DNA of 64,000 nucleotides from Owenia fusiformis (taxonomy: Eukaryota > Annelida > Polychaeta > Sabellida > Oweniidae): positions 28,904,684 through 28,968,683 of the forward strand of contig CAIIXF020000012.1 of the NCBI GenBank assembly GCA_903813345.2, written 5' to 3'. The position numbers were made by a program, and so were the translations under genes. Below the pieces are notes generated by a model. It was not told the origin of the DNA. It saw nothing but the letters and a program-made list of their open reading frames with translations, and made no database searches. Below are positions 12,298 through 25,200 of this stretch, one piece after another. Every line of letters starts with the position of its first letter. The stretch's first letter is position 1.

Positions 12298-12465
12298 GTA
12301 CCGGGTCACGTGGCTTATAAATTGACCAATCACAGCGAGGCACGTGATTAAAATTGACCAATCAGAGCGCTTATATTTGACCTCTGCCGAACCTTTCCGG
12401 TCAATTTTTGAATTTCCCGCCAGTTTAATTTAAAGGGGGAAAAAGAAGATGGTTGCCATTTCATG
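12298..12465 (+). promoter_or_regulatory. TATA-less promoter: two CCAAT boxes, two E-boxes, E2F site
   Basis: The order is: E-box ggtcacgtggc, CCAAT box gaccaatcacagcg, E-box gcacgtgatt, CCAAT box gaccaatcagagcg, then tttcccgccag, which fits the E2F consensus. About 30 bp later is an ATG (12449) with AG-rich leader aaagaag, followed after 16 coding bases by a donor TCAT|GTAAGA (GT at 12465). CCAAT spacing of about 40 bp, E-boxes and an E2F site are typical of growth-regulated TATA-less promoters. The downstream gene is not identified. A direct splice to the zinc-finger exon at 19289 would create a stop, so at least one more exon, or another gene, is needed. Confidence 0.5.
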
Positions 12466-12945
12466 TAAGAAATATCAGAAAAAAGTTGCCTTACTCTTAG
12501 TTTTCACAATGAGCACAATTTTCCGGTTTAGGTTTTTTGACTGATTATGATTCTTCATCACCAGGGTCATGTATAGAGATTATAAAATTGAAACCAAAAT
12601 GTTGTGCTCAGCATGAATTTGACTGAAAGATGTATAATTTCACCAACACAATTGAAGTGTCAAAACTGGATACTCAGTAACTTTGAGTGACTATAATCCC
12701 TTGATTACCCAGATAAACACCAATTCACTTATCCAGAAATACCATTCAGTCTATACAAAGAAAGTAACCAATGTTTTGGAAGATATGTTTCAAACTTTTT
12801 GCATAATTAATTCATTTAATATTTGCCATTCATTTTTTTTCAATTCTGACAAAGTGATATGCACTGTCTTTGATGCCAATATTCTTCATCAATTGTGATA
12901 CAAATTGATATTTTTGTAATCTCAGAAGAAGGATAAGATATCGGC

Positions 12946-13018
12946 GCAAGCGCGGACGTTTTTTTCTCTGACCTGAAATTTGCCCCCCCCCCTTGTTGGT
13001 TCCCAGATCCGCCCCTGT
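12946..13018. mobile_element. 3' end of a hAT-like MITE
   Basis: Matches the right end of the 18460-18787 element: cgcaagcgcgga, a C-run, ccttgttggttcc and gatccgcccctg. The rest of the element is absent. Confidence 0.65.
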
Positions 13019-13019
13019 G

Positions 13020-13440
13020 ATTAGGAAACAATAGACCCATGAAGTCATGATTATAGAACAATAGACCCTTGAAGTCATAATTATAGAACCATAGACCCAT
13101 AATTAAGTTATAGAACCATAGACCCATGAAGTCATAATTATAGAACCATAGACCCATGAAGTCATAATTAGAAAAAAGAATAATTATAGATCAATAGACT
13201 CATGAAGTCATAGTTTGAGAAAAGTAACCCATTGAAGTCATAATTAGAAAACATAAGACTCACGACGTAATAATTATAAAACAATGGTCTTGTGACGTCA
13301 TAATTAAAAAAACAATAGAACAAGAAGTCATTATTAGAGAATAACAGACACGTGAAGTCATAATTGAAGGACAATATACCCGTGAAGTCATAATTGTAGA
13401 ACAATACCCATGAAGTCATAGTTACAGAACAAGATAGAGA
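13020..13440. repeat. ~30-bp minisatellite
   Basis: About 14 diverging units of catgaagtcataattataga plus acaatagacc. The repeat opens frames on the - strand (YDFMGLLFYN-type peptides). They are artefacts of a unit whose length is a multiple of three. Confidence 0.8.
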
Positions 13441-15915
13441 CCAGTGAATTCATAACTCTGAGAATACTAACAACGGAAATACACCTCTCAATTTATTTAC
13501 CCGACGCCTTCTACCGAGGTTTCCAATGCATAGGACAAAGCTGTAGCAGGTAAATGGCGAATAAGTCATCAACCAATCATGAAATAAGTCTGATAGCGAC
13601 ACACAAATCTGCCACGTTACAGTCAACGGAGCTATTTTCTGCGCGTAACAACTTTGATTGATTTTCCTCCACTTCATCTAACTTTTTAATTGTACGTCGA
13701 AAATGCTATAATACTTATTAGTTTCATATGGACCCCTTCAAGCACAAGCAGTTAAAGTGAAGTGATAAATTAAAATTGCGATAAATTGTCACGACTGGAT
13801 TCAGTTACCGTGGCAACCTTTATCAAAAGTTAGATATGTCACGTTAACCAGTCAATATTTCAATATTTAGTAGCCTTGTGTTTTGTGCCGGTTTCGTAAT
13901 TCAGTTACGCTACATACAAATCATTGAATGTAAATTTGACAAAAGATATCATACATTCCCTGGCCATATTTGCATTTCATATTGATGTTGAGGATTAATT
14001 TACATTAATAAGATGTAAGGTCCAAAGCCTGACAGACCCAAGTTTGTTTATTACCCGGGAATAAGTACGTGTACTGAACGAAACTATTCGAACTTTGACT
14101 TGATCACTGCAACATGAGCTTTAGGATACCTGGTCTAGATTTTTTCTTACTTTTTAAATTTAAATTTTGTTTCTATTGTCTTAAAATCTAACATAAGGCT
14201 GACAGTCACTGAAAATAGCTTAATTTTACAAAGTTTTTTATATTATATTGAAATTTTATATTTAAACTTAAACGGGTTCAGTCTCTAAATCTTTGTTTAG
14301 ATGCTTCAAATATTCAGTCATAAAATCCAGTAATTTGCAATTTGCTGTAATTCTTTGTACAGTCTTAAGTGCCGTCATCATGTACATATGTACATGCATT
14401 TACACGCCTAACCATCGACAACGTACAGTGACAAAATACACCGTCGTACACTTTAGATGTACGGTGTCACTATTCTAACTGATATGAAGCAAAAACAATG
14501 ATGTGGGTGTGGGGTAGGTTTTAAAAATCGACCTGAGGAACACTTAAGGGGTTTTATGTTTAATTTCGTGTGTATTCGATTTTGAAGACATTTACCTTTC
14601 TAATTCTGTGAAAAGGCTTTTAATTTCTCAGGGAGCTTTAAAACTTTGGTTTGTTTCAAAGTGTTCGATGCTGAAAGTTTAACATTTTAGGGTTCTAATT
14701 TTTTCTAATTTTGGTGTACTAATCTAGTATTTTGATTCCGTGTACTAATCTAGTATTTAACTCCAATTATAAATTGGGAAATAAAAGATGCATACATTGC
14801 ATATGTGTGTTTTTGTAAAAAATTTTGTTTACTCAATGTCATATGCGATTTTATTTTAGCTCCTTGGTACGCACAACTGTTAATTGCATGGGAATGAGTA
14901 TGTGTTTGGGCCACTTTAATTGTTTGATAACAAATAGACCAAGGTAATGGGATCACCCTGCACTTATCGCTGTCTTGTCCATATTGCCCCCCAGTGGGCA
15001 CAGCATGTCTAACAAATGAGCAAGACAGCGGTAAAATCGCATGTGGTATTTGAACGTTTCAGATTATTGAATTATACCATAATGTTCTTTTTATTGATGT
15101 ATTTCATATTTATGATTTTTACCTGTAACTTTACTCATATAATTATTTCGTATTTTCACAAACCAAAGCCTCGTTACTTATTTTGGTATATCTGGACTAG
15201 CTGGCATGGCAAAATATGCATTATAGTAATAGTATATACCCAGTGCTGTAGCTCGTACATTGACCCAAATGGGACAATGCGCTGGCCCTATCAGTAGAAA
15301 CAGCTGGGTCTCAAAATAATTGAAAAACTCTGCAAGTGTGTTAAAGCAGTTTACATTACATGCTTGGAGACGTACGTAGATGCAGAACTGTTAATTGCAT
15401 CTTGAAAACCGAACGTATGCTGGCTGGGATCTGATGTTTAGACCAACTCTGTTATCAGCTTATCACCATGAAGCAACGTGAAGTTCAGCCAGGGGTTCTA
15501 ATAAAGATAACTCGGTTAACAACCAGATATGGATGTTTACCGAGTATCTGTTTAACTTAAGTATCATATTCCTAATCTCGTACTATTAATACATCGTCTA
15601 GATTTCGTTTCATAACTGTTATCAGTGAATCATAGGAACACAGAGTACCCCTTGAGCCAATATTGTATAATCCATAGTTTGCAAACTCGCTTTTATTTCC
15701 AATAAGATTTTTATCGTCAAAACTTACGTAAGTAATCCTGCACTGTACTGATAATATAAGCTAGATGCTTTTGGAGGTACGCCAAATACCCGAATACCCA
15801 GTTTACATCATTCCGGGATGTCTGCCAACGTATGACTAATGGTGTTACGTTGATATGAAAAGGTTGCTTTCTTGTATGGATAATACTAAGCTGCAAATAA
15901 CATACAGTGCCAGAA
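13441..15915. other. Non-coding stretch, small duplications only
   Basis: A doubled tgtactaatctagtattt lies at about 14714-14757. Frames of 60-93 codons at 13450-15932 on both strands show no motifs and overlap one another. No supported gene. Confidence 0.45.
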
Positions 15916-16413
15916 TCACTGGTCATTATCAAGCGATGTTAACGGCCGTCACCTTCGCATTTAAGATGGCGGATGGGAAGTGTCGATTTCGATATTTTTA
16001 GTTTTCATCGAATTAAACTTTATAATTGACGTTATGCTTTGATATTTGAACTAAATCAGACTTATGTGGCATGGAAACTCTGTAACTTATGATCATTTAT
16101 TCATATATCGTGCGTGGGTGCCACAGCACAACGATATCGTCCACCACTTAAGGGAAAGTTACTGGAAATGATACGGTTACCGTCATGAAACCAAAATCCT
16201 AGTAACCTAGTCCGCACATTAATTGAACAATTGATTATCCTCCAGAATTTCCATGTCACATTAGCCTGCTTTTATTCAAATAGCAAAGCATTACGTCTAC
16301 TATAAAATAGTTTGAGATTCAATGAAAACTAAAAAGATAGAAATCAACACTTCCCGTCCGCCATTTTAAATGCGAGGTGACGGCCGTTGCCATCGCTTGA
16401 TACTAACCAGTGA
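15916..16413. mobile_element. MITE with ~110-bp terminal inverted repeats
   Basis: The ends read TCACTGGT, then TATCAAGCGATG, AACGGCCGTCACC, GCATTTAA and ATGGCGGA. The right end repeats the same blocks in reverse complement, through tttttagttttcat. Arms are about 85-90% alike by eye. The internal 250 bp is non-coding. A long-TIR non-autonomous DNA transposon; superfamily not determined. Confidence 0.75.
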
Positions 16414-16888
16414 GAATGGTACATAGCCTATTCACGAGTAGTATGTCAAAATCTATTAATGCTTGATATTAAGCTAAAACACATACATAGTGACGATAAT
16501 ATAAACAGAAACTCCTCTGAATATTTGAACGTGAGAATAAGACTGATTAAGTAAAAGCTGTAAACACTGTAAATGTTGTAAATTCGAGATGCAACCCAGA
16601 AACACTTAAAAGGACCAACAGTCGTGTGCACGGGACATTGGTAGTTAAACCGTGATGGATGCATATTTATACACAGTCATAGTAAAGGATAGTGTAGTAA
16701 TGTCATTGTGCAAAGAAGAGCATTAAGAGGTTAAACCTTTATACACAATGTTAGGCAATATTTAGATAACACAGTTTGAGGATGGTGATGTTGAGTTTCA
16801 TTCTTTTGCACAGTCGGATCTTAAGATGCTTTTAAGTGATGTACAGAAAAAAGGTTTCAGTTTTGTGAACAGAATATTACTTTGAGAT

Positions 16889-17020
16889 GGCTTTGAAACT
16901 TGTTGAACAAGAATTTAATTAGCTAAATGCACAACAAAATATCACAGTCATGTGCTTTGAAACTTGTTGAACAAGAATTTAATTAGCTAAATGCACAACA
17001 AAATATCACAGTCATGTGCA
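16889..17020. repeat. 66-bp perfect tandem duplication
   Basis: gctttgaaacttgttgaaca through atcacagtcatgtg occurs twice back to back, without visible differences. A very recent duplication. Confidence 0.9.
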
Positions 17021-18451
17021 AAGAACGATATTTTGAGAGGATTTGAATCACCGTCAGTATCAGTACTGTTTGAGATAATTCAGTTGTTTGCACAGGACTG
17101 AATAGTATTTTGTAATACATCTTTGCTGTCAACAGGTTAAAAGTTTCGTATCAACGTTTAGTCATCCTAACATGCTATTCTGTGAATAGGACCGAAGGAC
17201 TACCCCAAACTGTAACTGTAAACAAGTATAACTGATTCTGACCATCCTAATATGTTTGTCTGTGTACCCACATGCCTGAACCAACCCTTTAATTTTCGGA
17301 TTAGAATTTGAAACACTTGCATCATTTACAGCGTTCACAGGTTATACTTCATGGGTGATAAAAAGAACTGATGTAGACTATGATTTACATTTTAATTATG
17401 GTTTGGAAAAATCGTGAACTTGTACGTAAGGAGTTGCTTTTATTAAGAACTTGATGATACTACTTATGAAACATGAATTATCTCCTCAATGATAACACTG
17501 CAACTGACACTGACCCAGGGTACCCATTAACTATATGATTTCACCGAGGCTTCGTTTTAGCATGGAATGGATGATCATATCACCTATGAGTTGCTGTGTT
17601 GTATGTTTTAGTTTTTCAAAGTAGTTTCTTTTTGTAATAACATTGTCACAGTCCACTTATTGATTAATATCACTTTAATGTATTAACCTATAATATCACT
17701 GTAATATCAGCGTGATATCAGCATGATACCTAGTAATATCAGCGTTAATCAGTGACTTTTCATCTTTTTTACACTAACATCAGTTTGACCATCATATCAC
17801 AGTACTTGTTTGCAAAGTATTATCAAATACTGTGACTTTATGTACACCTTGAACCACTCATCACTGAAACCCAATTTTACCTGTGATTTAATGAACAAAG
17901 TTCTTGTATGGGAGTGCTATGGAGATCTGCAGACTGAGGACAACGACGAGCCAATAAGAAGAAGTGCAGTTTCACTCACAATTCATGCTAGTAGTCATAA
18001 ATAGAATTCACACATTGCAAAATATTTTGAACGATATGTATTAAAGTATTTTAACCCAAATATTCTTTCCTTATATTTATACAGTGTCAGGGTTTAACAA
18101 AAAATCACATTCTTCTGAAATATAGCAAAATATTTTGGACAGTAATATCGTAAGTTAATCGAATTCAAACTGAAACCTTTTAGGGTTAATGTCAAGGGAT
18201 GTATCCTAATAATATAAACGAGGTCAATTTCTAACGGTATATAACCATAAACAACAAAACAATAACAAAAATATGTTTTTGACACAATGACATGTTTTCC
18301 CTCATTACAATTTCGCCTTATTATCAATGCACTGATGTAAATATAGCATGTTTATACTGTTCTCATTGAACATAAAGTAATGTACCAAAAACATGCTGCT
18401 TAGCTTTGTATGTGATAATAATTAACTATAATTTATTTGCATTTAATCATA
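17021..18451. other. Non-coding stretch; one weak coding-like frame
   Basis: Short imperfect repeats of taatatcac/tgatatcag lie at 17660-17750. A 64-codon + frame at 17810-18004 contains a slightly coding-like stretch (ECYGDLQTEDNDEPIRRSA). It has no splice partner, so I do not call a gene. Confidence 0.4.
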
Positions 18452-18459
18452 ATGCTCTA

Positions 18460-18787
18460 TGGCGGATCCGGGGGGGGGGGGCATGGGGCCCGGCCCCCCC
18501 CCCTAAGGTTGGCCCAAAAAAAAAAGAAGTTGGGCCCAAAAAAAATTTAGGCCAAAAAAGGCCTTAAGGCCCCAAAAAGTGGGCCTTTTGGTCATTATTG
18601 GGCCTTCTAAGGCCTTATTTTTTTAATTTAAGTCAAATTTGGAAGAAAATGGGCCTCAAATTTTCAAAATTTGGGCCCACTTTTTCGGTTTTAGGGGCCC
18701 AAAATTTTTTTTCGCGCAAGCGCGGAGGTTTTTTCTATATTCTCAAATTTGGGCCCCCCCCCTTGTTGGTTCCTGGATCCGCCACTG
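18460..18787. mobile_element. hAT-type MITE with 8-bp target duplication
   Basis: Termini are TGGCGGATCCGGG at the left and the complement of CAGTGGCGGATCCAGG at the right. It is flanked by identical 8-bp repeats ATGCTCTA at 18452-18459 and 18788-18795. An 8-bp duplication with CAGTGGCGGATCC-like ends is characteristic of hAT transposons. The interior is rich in GGGCC and long A/C/G runs, with no transposase. Fragments lie at 11298, 12946 and 41030. Confidence 0.8.
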
Positions 18788-18795
18788 ATGCTCTA

Positions 18796-19288
18796 GTATA
18801 GTGTTGTTTCATTTAAGTCCGATGTAAGGTTTGTTCTATGTACTTTGCATTGTATTAAAATCTTCAATTGGATAAAACACATTAAGAAAATATAAACATA
18901 CAAACAGCCAATGATGCTGTTCTAGTGTAAAAGAGAGTTTCAGTGAAGTCCAACGTATATTTGTTTCATGTACTTTACATTGTATGCAAAGCTTCACTTG
19001 TTTTATGTGCTTTACATTGTATGCAAAACTTCACTTGTTTTATGTGCTTTACATTGTATGCAAAGCTTCACTTGGAGACTAACACATTGATAAAATATAA
19101 ACATACAAACATTCAATGATGCAATGGTGCTGTCCTGGTGTCTAGTGTTCCATTTACTTTGTACTGTATGCAAATTCTGACTTGGACACAACGCACTAAG
19201 TGAAGATAAATACACACAGACATCCATGATGTTCCAGTGTAAAAAGTTTTTTCGAGTCCAACGGAATGCCTGTTTTATGTGCTTTCAG
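18796..19288 (+). repeat. Array of acceptor-like units before the zinc-finger exon
   Basis: Three long units of about 130-150 bp (words: agtgtaaaa, gtccaacg, aaaatataaacatacaaaca) contain a nested 37-bp triplet around 18960-19075 (tgttttatgtgctttacatt, then gtatgcaaagcttcact). The last unit runs into the real 3' splice site tgttttatgtgctttcag (AG at 19287-19288). The array is therefore built from the acceptor's own polypyrimidine tract. Confidence 0.65.
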
Positions 19289-19297
19289 GAGGTCGCC

Positions 19298-22200
19298 ATG
19301 TATTCCAATGAAAGTTCACTCCGGATCTTTATCTGCTCGATATGTTTCAAGAAAGATACTTCAAGGAAGGAAATGGAGCACCATGTCGAAGCTCAGCACA
19401 TTACGATGAAACAGTTCAAATGTTCACTATGTAGTGATCAATTTGTAAATCAAACAGAGCTCGAGGACCATGTGATGACATTCGGAGATGAACATAAGAT
19501 TACTGTGGACATTGATAAGCATGTTCGTAACAAAGAAATGATCAAGAATACCATCGTTTCTTTGTCTGATGATATTGTGATTGCAAATGTATTGACTGAT
19601 GACAAGTTGAAAAGAAAACCAAAGGTTGATTTAAAGCAAACTCAAGTTAAGATCAATGAGCGGTACAAAGTGCCATCGAGTTCTCAAAGACCAGAATCCC
19701 CAGGACCGCCCACACTGACACCAAATAGAAACGTGGGGAAGTTTCCTGTTCGAATACAACTTGGAGGAAAAAGGACACATTCCATCGATGACGAAAATGA
19801 TTCAGACGGGTTTTCTACAGATGTATCTGAGAGAATTACCACAAAAAAGACAGAATGGAAAGAGCTTCCAATCAAGAAACCGAAATATACTGACACAACT
19901 ATTGTTGGGGAAAATGCTATTATAAAAACAAATGTGTCGACTATAACAAAACAGTCATCAAATCATGTAGAGAAACAAACACTCCAGAAACACAACCAAA
20001 CAAATGATACTGCAAAAGCAATCCCTTCAGCTAAACCCCAAACTGCTGAGAATCTCCAAGGAAACTCCAGCTACAAATCCCAACCACCAAGACCAAATCA
20101 AGCAATTGAATGTATTCCAAGGGAGAAACCAGAAAGACCTACGAATGCCCAAAAAAGTTTTGGCTCAAAGACTGAAGAAGCTAAAGTCCCACTATCAAAT
20201 TTGACTTCGAAAAATGCCAAACCTATTTTAGAACACCAAACTACAGGAGCACAGAAAACAGGTAAAAAGGACAAACAGCCTGAAAATGCCAATGAAGACA
20301 ATCACCAACAAAGACTGACATTTCCAGATCCCCACACAACTGTACTGCAATTAGGTAAACCAAGTCCAACAAAACAAAGTGAAGACATTGATACTAATAA
20401 GAATACTAATAATAATGTTTATAGAGATTTTATCGCTATAATTGAAAAGAATCGCAAGCATCTGTCAAAGTTATGCCAAGATATTTTGTGTGAGAAGGAA
20501 CAAAGAATTACAAGTACAATAAATAATCATGGAGAAATATCTTCCCTCAAGAAGCAAGTACTAGAGGTGTCCGCTCAGCTTGGCAGTGCCAATTATATGG
20601 ACAAAAGAACTATTCACATACAAAAGAGATACACTGAGCTGAAACGTCAGTTAGATGATAAAGAGACACAGATGAGTAAAGATGTCGAAGAACTAAACAA
20701 GGATTATGAGCCAATGATAGAATTCTACAAAGAGCAGTTGATATTTATAGAGAATGAGAAAAAGAGAGTGGAGGGTATTCTTAAAACAGGCCACAATTAT
20801 CGAAATATTAACTTCATGGTTGCTGAACTTCAACAAATACTTATACAGTGTGAAAATACTCATGAAAAGGTGCACAATGAAATGAAGGAACAACACGAGA
20901 AAAGATTGAAGGAGTATTTATATGAATATGAAAGACTTCAACAGACAAGTGATACAAGCACCCACACAAACGTGACAAAAGAGCACTTAAAACGGCTTGA
21001 GAATAAACAATTGTCTTCACAAAACAACTTTAGGTTGAGGATGAAGAAACTGTATGAAAACAATCGAAATATGAAAAGTGGCCTTTACAATAATTTGCGG
21101 CTTTGTATCGAAAGCAGACATGATTTAGTTGCACAAAACGAGGTAATGAAAAAGATATCTGCACAAAAGAGTGATGTGGGTAAACTGGATGCTTGGCTTC
21201 AAACAAAGCTTGAGGAGGTAAGGTCATTTTATTGTTATTTTTGCTTTATATTTTGTGTCTTCAATAGCAATTGTAAATCCTCAAACAATATGTCTATAAG
21301 TCTCATTACTTTGAATATGATACATTGTAACCAAATCTTTTTTGTTTTAGTGGTCCAAAATAGACGAGGTACCAAAGAGTAATGAGAGCAAAACCCCAAG
21401 TCCTACTGTGACATCTTCACATCAACCAAATGCAGAAGTAGCATGTGTATCAAATCAAAACATCAGTACTATTGTTACAACTTCCTGTTCATCAAACGGT
21501 GCTGTGCAACAGAGTATCAACCCTATTGCCAAGCCATCATCTCAAGCAAAAAACTCAAATAAGTCACGATCTGCTGCACCATCTTTACAAACTCGAAAAG
21601 GGCTGGAAAAAATGACACAGCTTCCACAATCAGAAAGTTCAGCGGCTATACCCCAAAGAAGCAAGACAGGACAAACATATATTTTGAATGCAGGACAACA
21701 GCGGGAGATAGATAGGCTACTTGCAATAGCAACTAAAGCACTTGACACAGATAAAGATATTCGAATACCCACCTTAGGTCAGCTGGATTGGTTCAAACTA
21801 TCCAGATCTTACCTACCATACCTTGCAAAACTTGCAGGGCGGGTTTATGGTAACTTACTAAAGGAACGAGAAGTTGCTAACTGTTATGGTAATGAACTGC
21901 ACAATATTATTTGGCTCACTAATGATGCAGTTGAATTCGCTCAACGAAATCCTACGAGGGATCTCAATCGAAGCTATTTGTGTCAACTATGCCCGTTCGT
22001 AAGCTTAAAGTTTGACAGCATAGACGGAATTGTACACCACATTATAACCAGACATACAGCCGGGGAGTACCCGTGTATACATTGTGAACGAAAAGAACCA
22101 ACAAAAATGGCCATAGCGCTGCATCTGCAAGTGTAAGTATGTCAAATTTTGATACATACTACTTCCCATTTACCTCACCTTTTGAATTTGTATTACGTAT

Positions 22201-25200
22201 ACTGAAATATAACTTAAATATAATATGATTTTGTATTTCAGAGAACATAAGATGACAAAAAGCTTTGTTGACGATATTGTGGAGACTCTGTCACCATCAG
22301 GCCTTCCATTTTGCCCAAGTATGATCCATAGGTATATGTTCATTGCCATCGACCTTCTACAGGACAGATATGAGTGCTCTTCATGTAGCTATGTACCAGG
22401 TACCTTTGTACGTATGTTTTGTCACATGCCAATGCATTTCATGAATCAGATGAAACAATATTCCATGGAGCAAGTCATCTGTGACCTAAGGCAACAATGC
22501 AAGACTGTGAGGAGAGATTTATGTCATTGTAGCAATCACAGAGTTTCCCAAAATACAAATGCCACCCGAAACATCTGTGATGTGAATGCTACACGTGGAA
22601 AAACTGCAAGTAAAAAACATCCTCTGTCTGATATTAGCTTTCATCCACTTCAAATTACCCCCATTTCTCAAATGGATGTTGTTTATCCCAACCAAGGGGT
22701 CCCTGCAGAACATGTCCGATCTCAACCACATCAACAAAAATCCTCGACTCCAGTCAGCGCTCGATCGCATCAACAGATTCGTGTAACTCACACAGACACT
22801 CTCCCTAATCGGGAGGTGCCTTTGTCATGTAATGTCACTCAATCACATCAACAGATCTCTGAATCTTGCATTAGGCCTCAACCACCAAAGCAGATTCCCT
22901 TCTCTCAAAATGGTACTCGACTACACCAACAGCTTCCTGTGGCTGCCATGGGGACTCAACAACACCAGCAGCTGCCTGTGTCTCAAATTGGTACTGAATT
23001 ACACCAGCAGCTTTCCGTGTCTGCTAAGGGCACTCAGTCACACCAGCAGCTTCCTGTGGATGCCATGGGGACTCGACAACATCAGCAGCTACCTGTGTCT
23101 GGAAAAGGTGCTCAACACCAGCAGCTGCCTGTGTCTTGTATGGGCACTCAGTCACACCAGCACCTTCCTGTGGCTGCCATTGGGACTCAACAATACCAGC
23201 AACTGCCTGTGTCTGATAAAAGTGCTCAGCACCAGCAGCTGCCTGTGTCTGGTATGGGCACTCAGTCACACCAGCAGCTTCCTGTGTCTCAAATTAGTAC
23301 TCGACTACACCAGCAGCTTCCTCTGGATACCATGGGGACTCAACAACACCAGCAGCTACCTGTGTCTCAAATTAGTACTCGACCACACCAGCAGCTTCCT
23401 GTGGCTGCCATAGGGACCCAGTCACACCAGCAGCTGCCTGTGTCTGGAATGGGCACTCAGTCATACCAGCAGCTTCTTGTGTCTCCAATTAGTACTCGAC
23501 TACACCAGCAGCTTCCTCTGGATACCATGGGGACTCAACAACACCAGCAGCTACCTGTGTCTCAAATTAGTACTCGACCACACCAGCAGCTTCCTGTGGC
23601 TGCCATAGGGACCCAGTCACACCAGCAGCTGCCTGTGTCTCAAACTAGTGCTGGACCACACCAGCAGCGTCCTGTGGCTGCCATGGGGACTCAACAACAC
23701 CAGCAGGTGCCTGTGACTCAAATTAGTACTCGACCACACCAGCAGCTTTCTGTGGCTGCCATGGGGACTCAACAACACCAGCAGCTGCCTGTGTCTCAAA
23801 TTAATACTCGACGACACCAGCAGCTTCCTGTGGCTGCCATAGGGGCCCAGTCACACCAGCAGCTGCCTGTGTCTCAAATTAGTACTGGACCACACCAGCA
23901 GCTTCCTGTGGCTGCCATGGGGACTCAACAACACAAGCAGGTGCCTGTGTCTCAAATTAGTACTCGACCACACCAGCAGCTTCCTGTAGCTGCCATAGGG
24001 GCCCAGTCACACCAGCAGCTGCCTGTGTCTCAAATTAGTACTGGACCACACCAGCAGCTGCTTCCTGTGGCTGTCAAAGGGACTCAACAACACCAGCAAC
24101 TGCCTGTGTCTGGTAAAAGTGGTCAACACCAGCAGTTGCCTGTGTCTGGTATGGGCACTCAGCCACACAAGCAACTGCATGTGTCTGGTATGACATCTCG
24201 GCCACATCAGCAGCTGCCTGTATGTGGCATTGGTGCTCAACAAAATGAACAGGTGCCTGTATCTAATATTGACAATCGACTGCACCAACAGACCCCCTTG
24301 TTTGGCATTGGCACAGAGCCACACCAACAGATGCATGCATCTCATGTTGTTCCACAAGATCAACAGGCGTCTGTGTCTACACATATCAGCACTCAACCGG
24401 CTTTACATAAAACAGCTACTGTGTCTCAAAATGGTACTCTGCTATATCGGCTTATGTCTGCTCCTGACAATGGCACCCAACAGCACCAACAGAAACGTGA
24501 CCCTAAAGGTCACAACCAGCAGTGTGATCCGACAACCAATCCAGTACCATATAATAACACTGCATTTGTGCGAAATAATGACATACCACAGAACAATGAA
24601 CCACACTCTATCAATGATAAAATAAGAACACAAATTGAAGCAGTGGTAGATAGAGAATATCAGAGAAGAATAGCCCCAGATCCCCAAGCCAAGAACACTA
24701 CTCCATCACAAGAGCCTGCACCTCCAAGGAGATCAATGTCTACAGTGACCAACACAACAACCCCATTGCCGAGTACAGAACATATGAGCGATGTGCTTGC
24801 AACAGAGAACCAAGAGTCTATGTCACTTGATGCCACCAGTATTTTGGACAATGTCAAGGAGAATCGTATCAAAACCGAGCCAGAAGAGACGGATGATCGA
24901 TATGTGCTTCAGAAAATGTATATGGAGTGTGTGCGTCCCATCCCACATGTCCCAAAGATATCGGTTAGTATACCTTGAAGTATATTGATGTGTAACTCAT
25001 TCATAATATAGGGACAATTCTTTCCCATAGATTACTCATAGTGTGGGTGTGTTCTCAGTGACCCGCTCAAAAAATGAGGTCTTTATGAAAATTGTTATGC
25101 CTCTTCTGAATATAGCAGCATCTTTAGCTTCCAACAAAACCATGCGATGAAATGGTGCTTCTTTATTTTGAGACAGGAATGTAAACTATTCTGGAAGTCG

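Noticed and set aside
13020-13440. Regularly spaced 30-bp repeats resembling a CRISPR array
   Set aside because: There are no unique spacers; the whole sequence is one diverging minisatellite, and the context is animal nuclear DNA.
17810-18004. 64-codon + frame with a coding-like middle (ECYGDLQTEDNDEPIRRSA)
   Set aside because: No clear acceptor in a matching phase, no partner exon and no motif. Possible but unsupported.
19226-19297. Upstream ATG giving a 718-codon frame
   Set aside because: A good 3' splice site (AG 19287-19288) lies between it and the zinc fingers, and the intervening codons are part of a repeat. The frame beyond 21217 also runs into an intron.
22519-24396. Several - strand and alternative-frame ORFs over the HQQLPV repeat
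   Set aside because: Shadows of the 39-bp repeat, which is open in several frames. Only the HQQLPV frame continues into the zinc fingers and joins neighbouring exons in phase.
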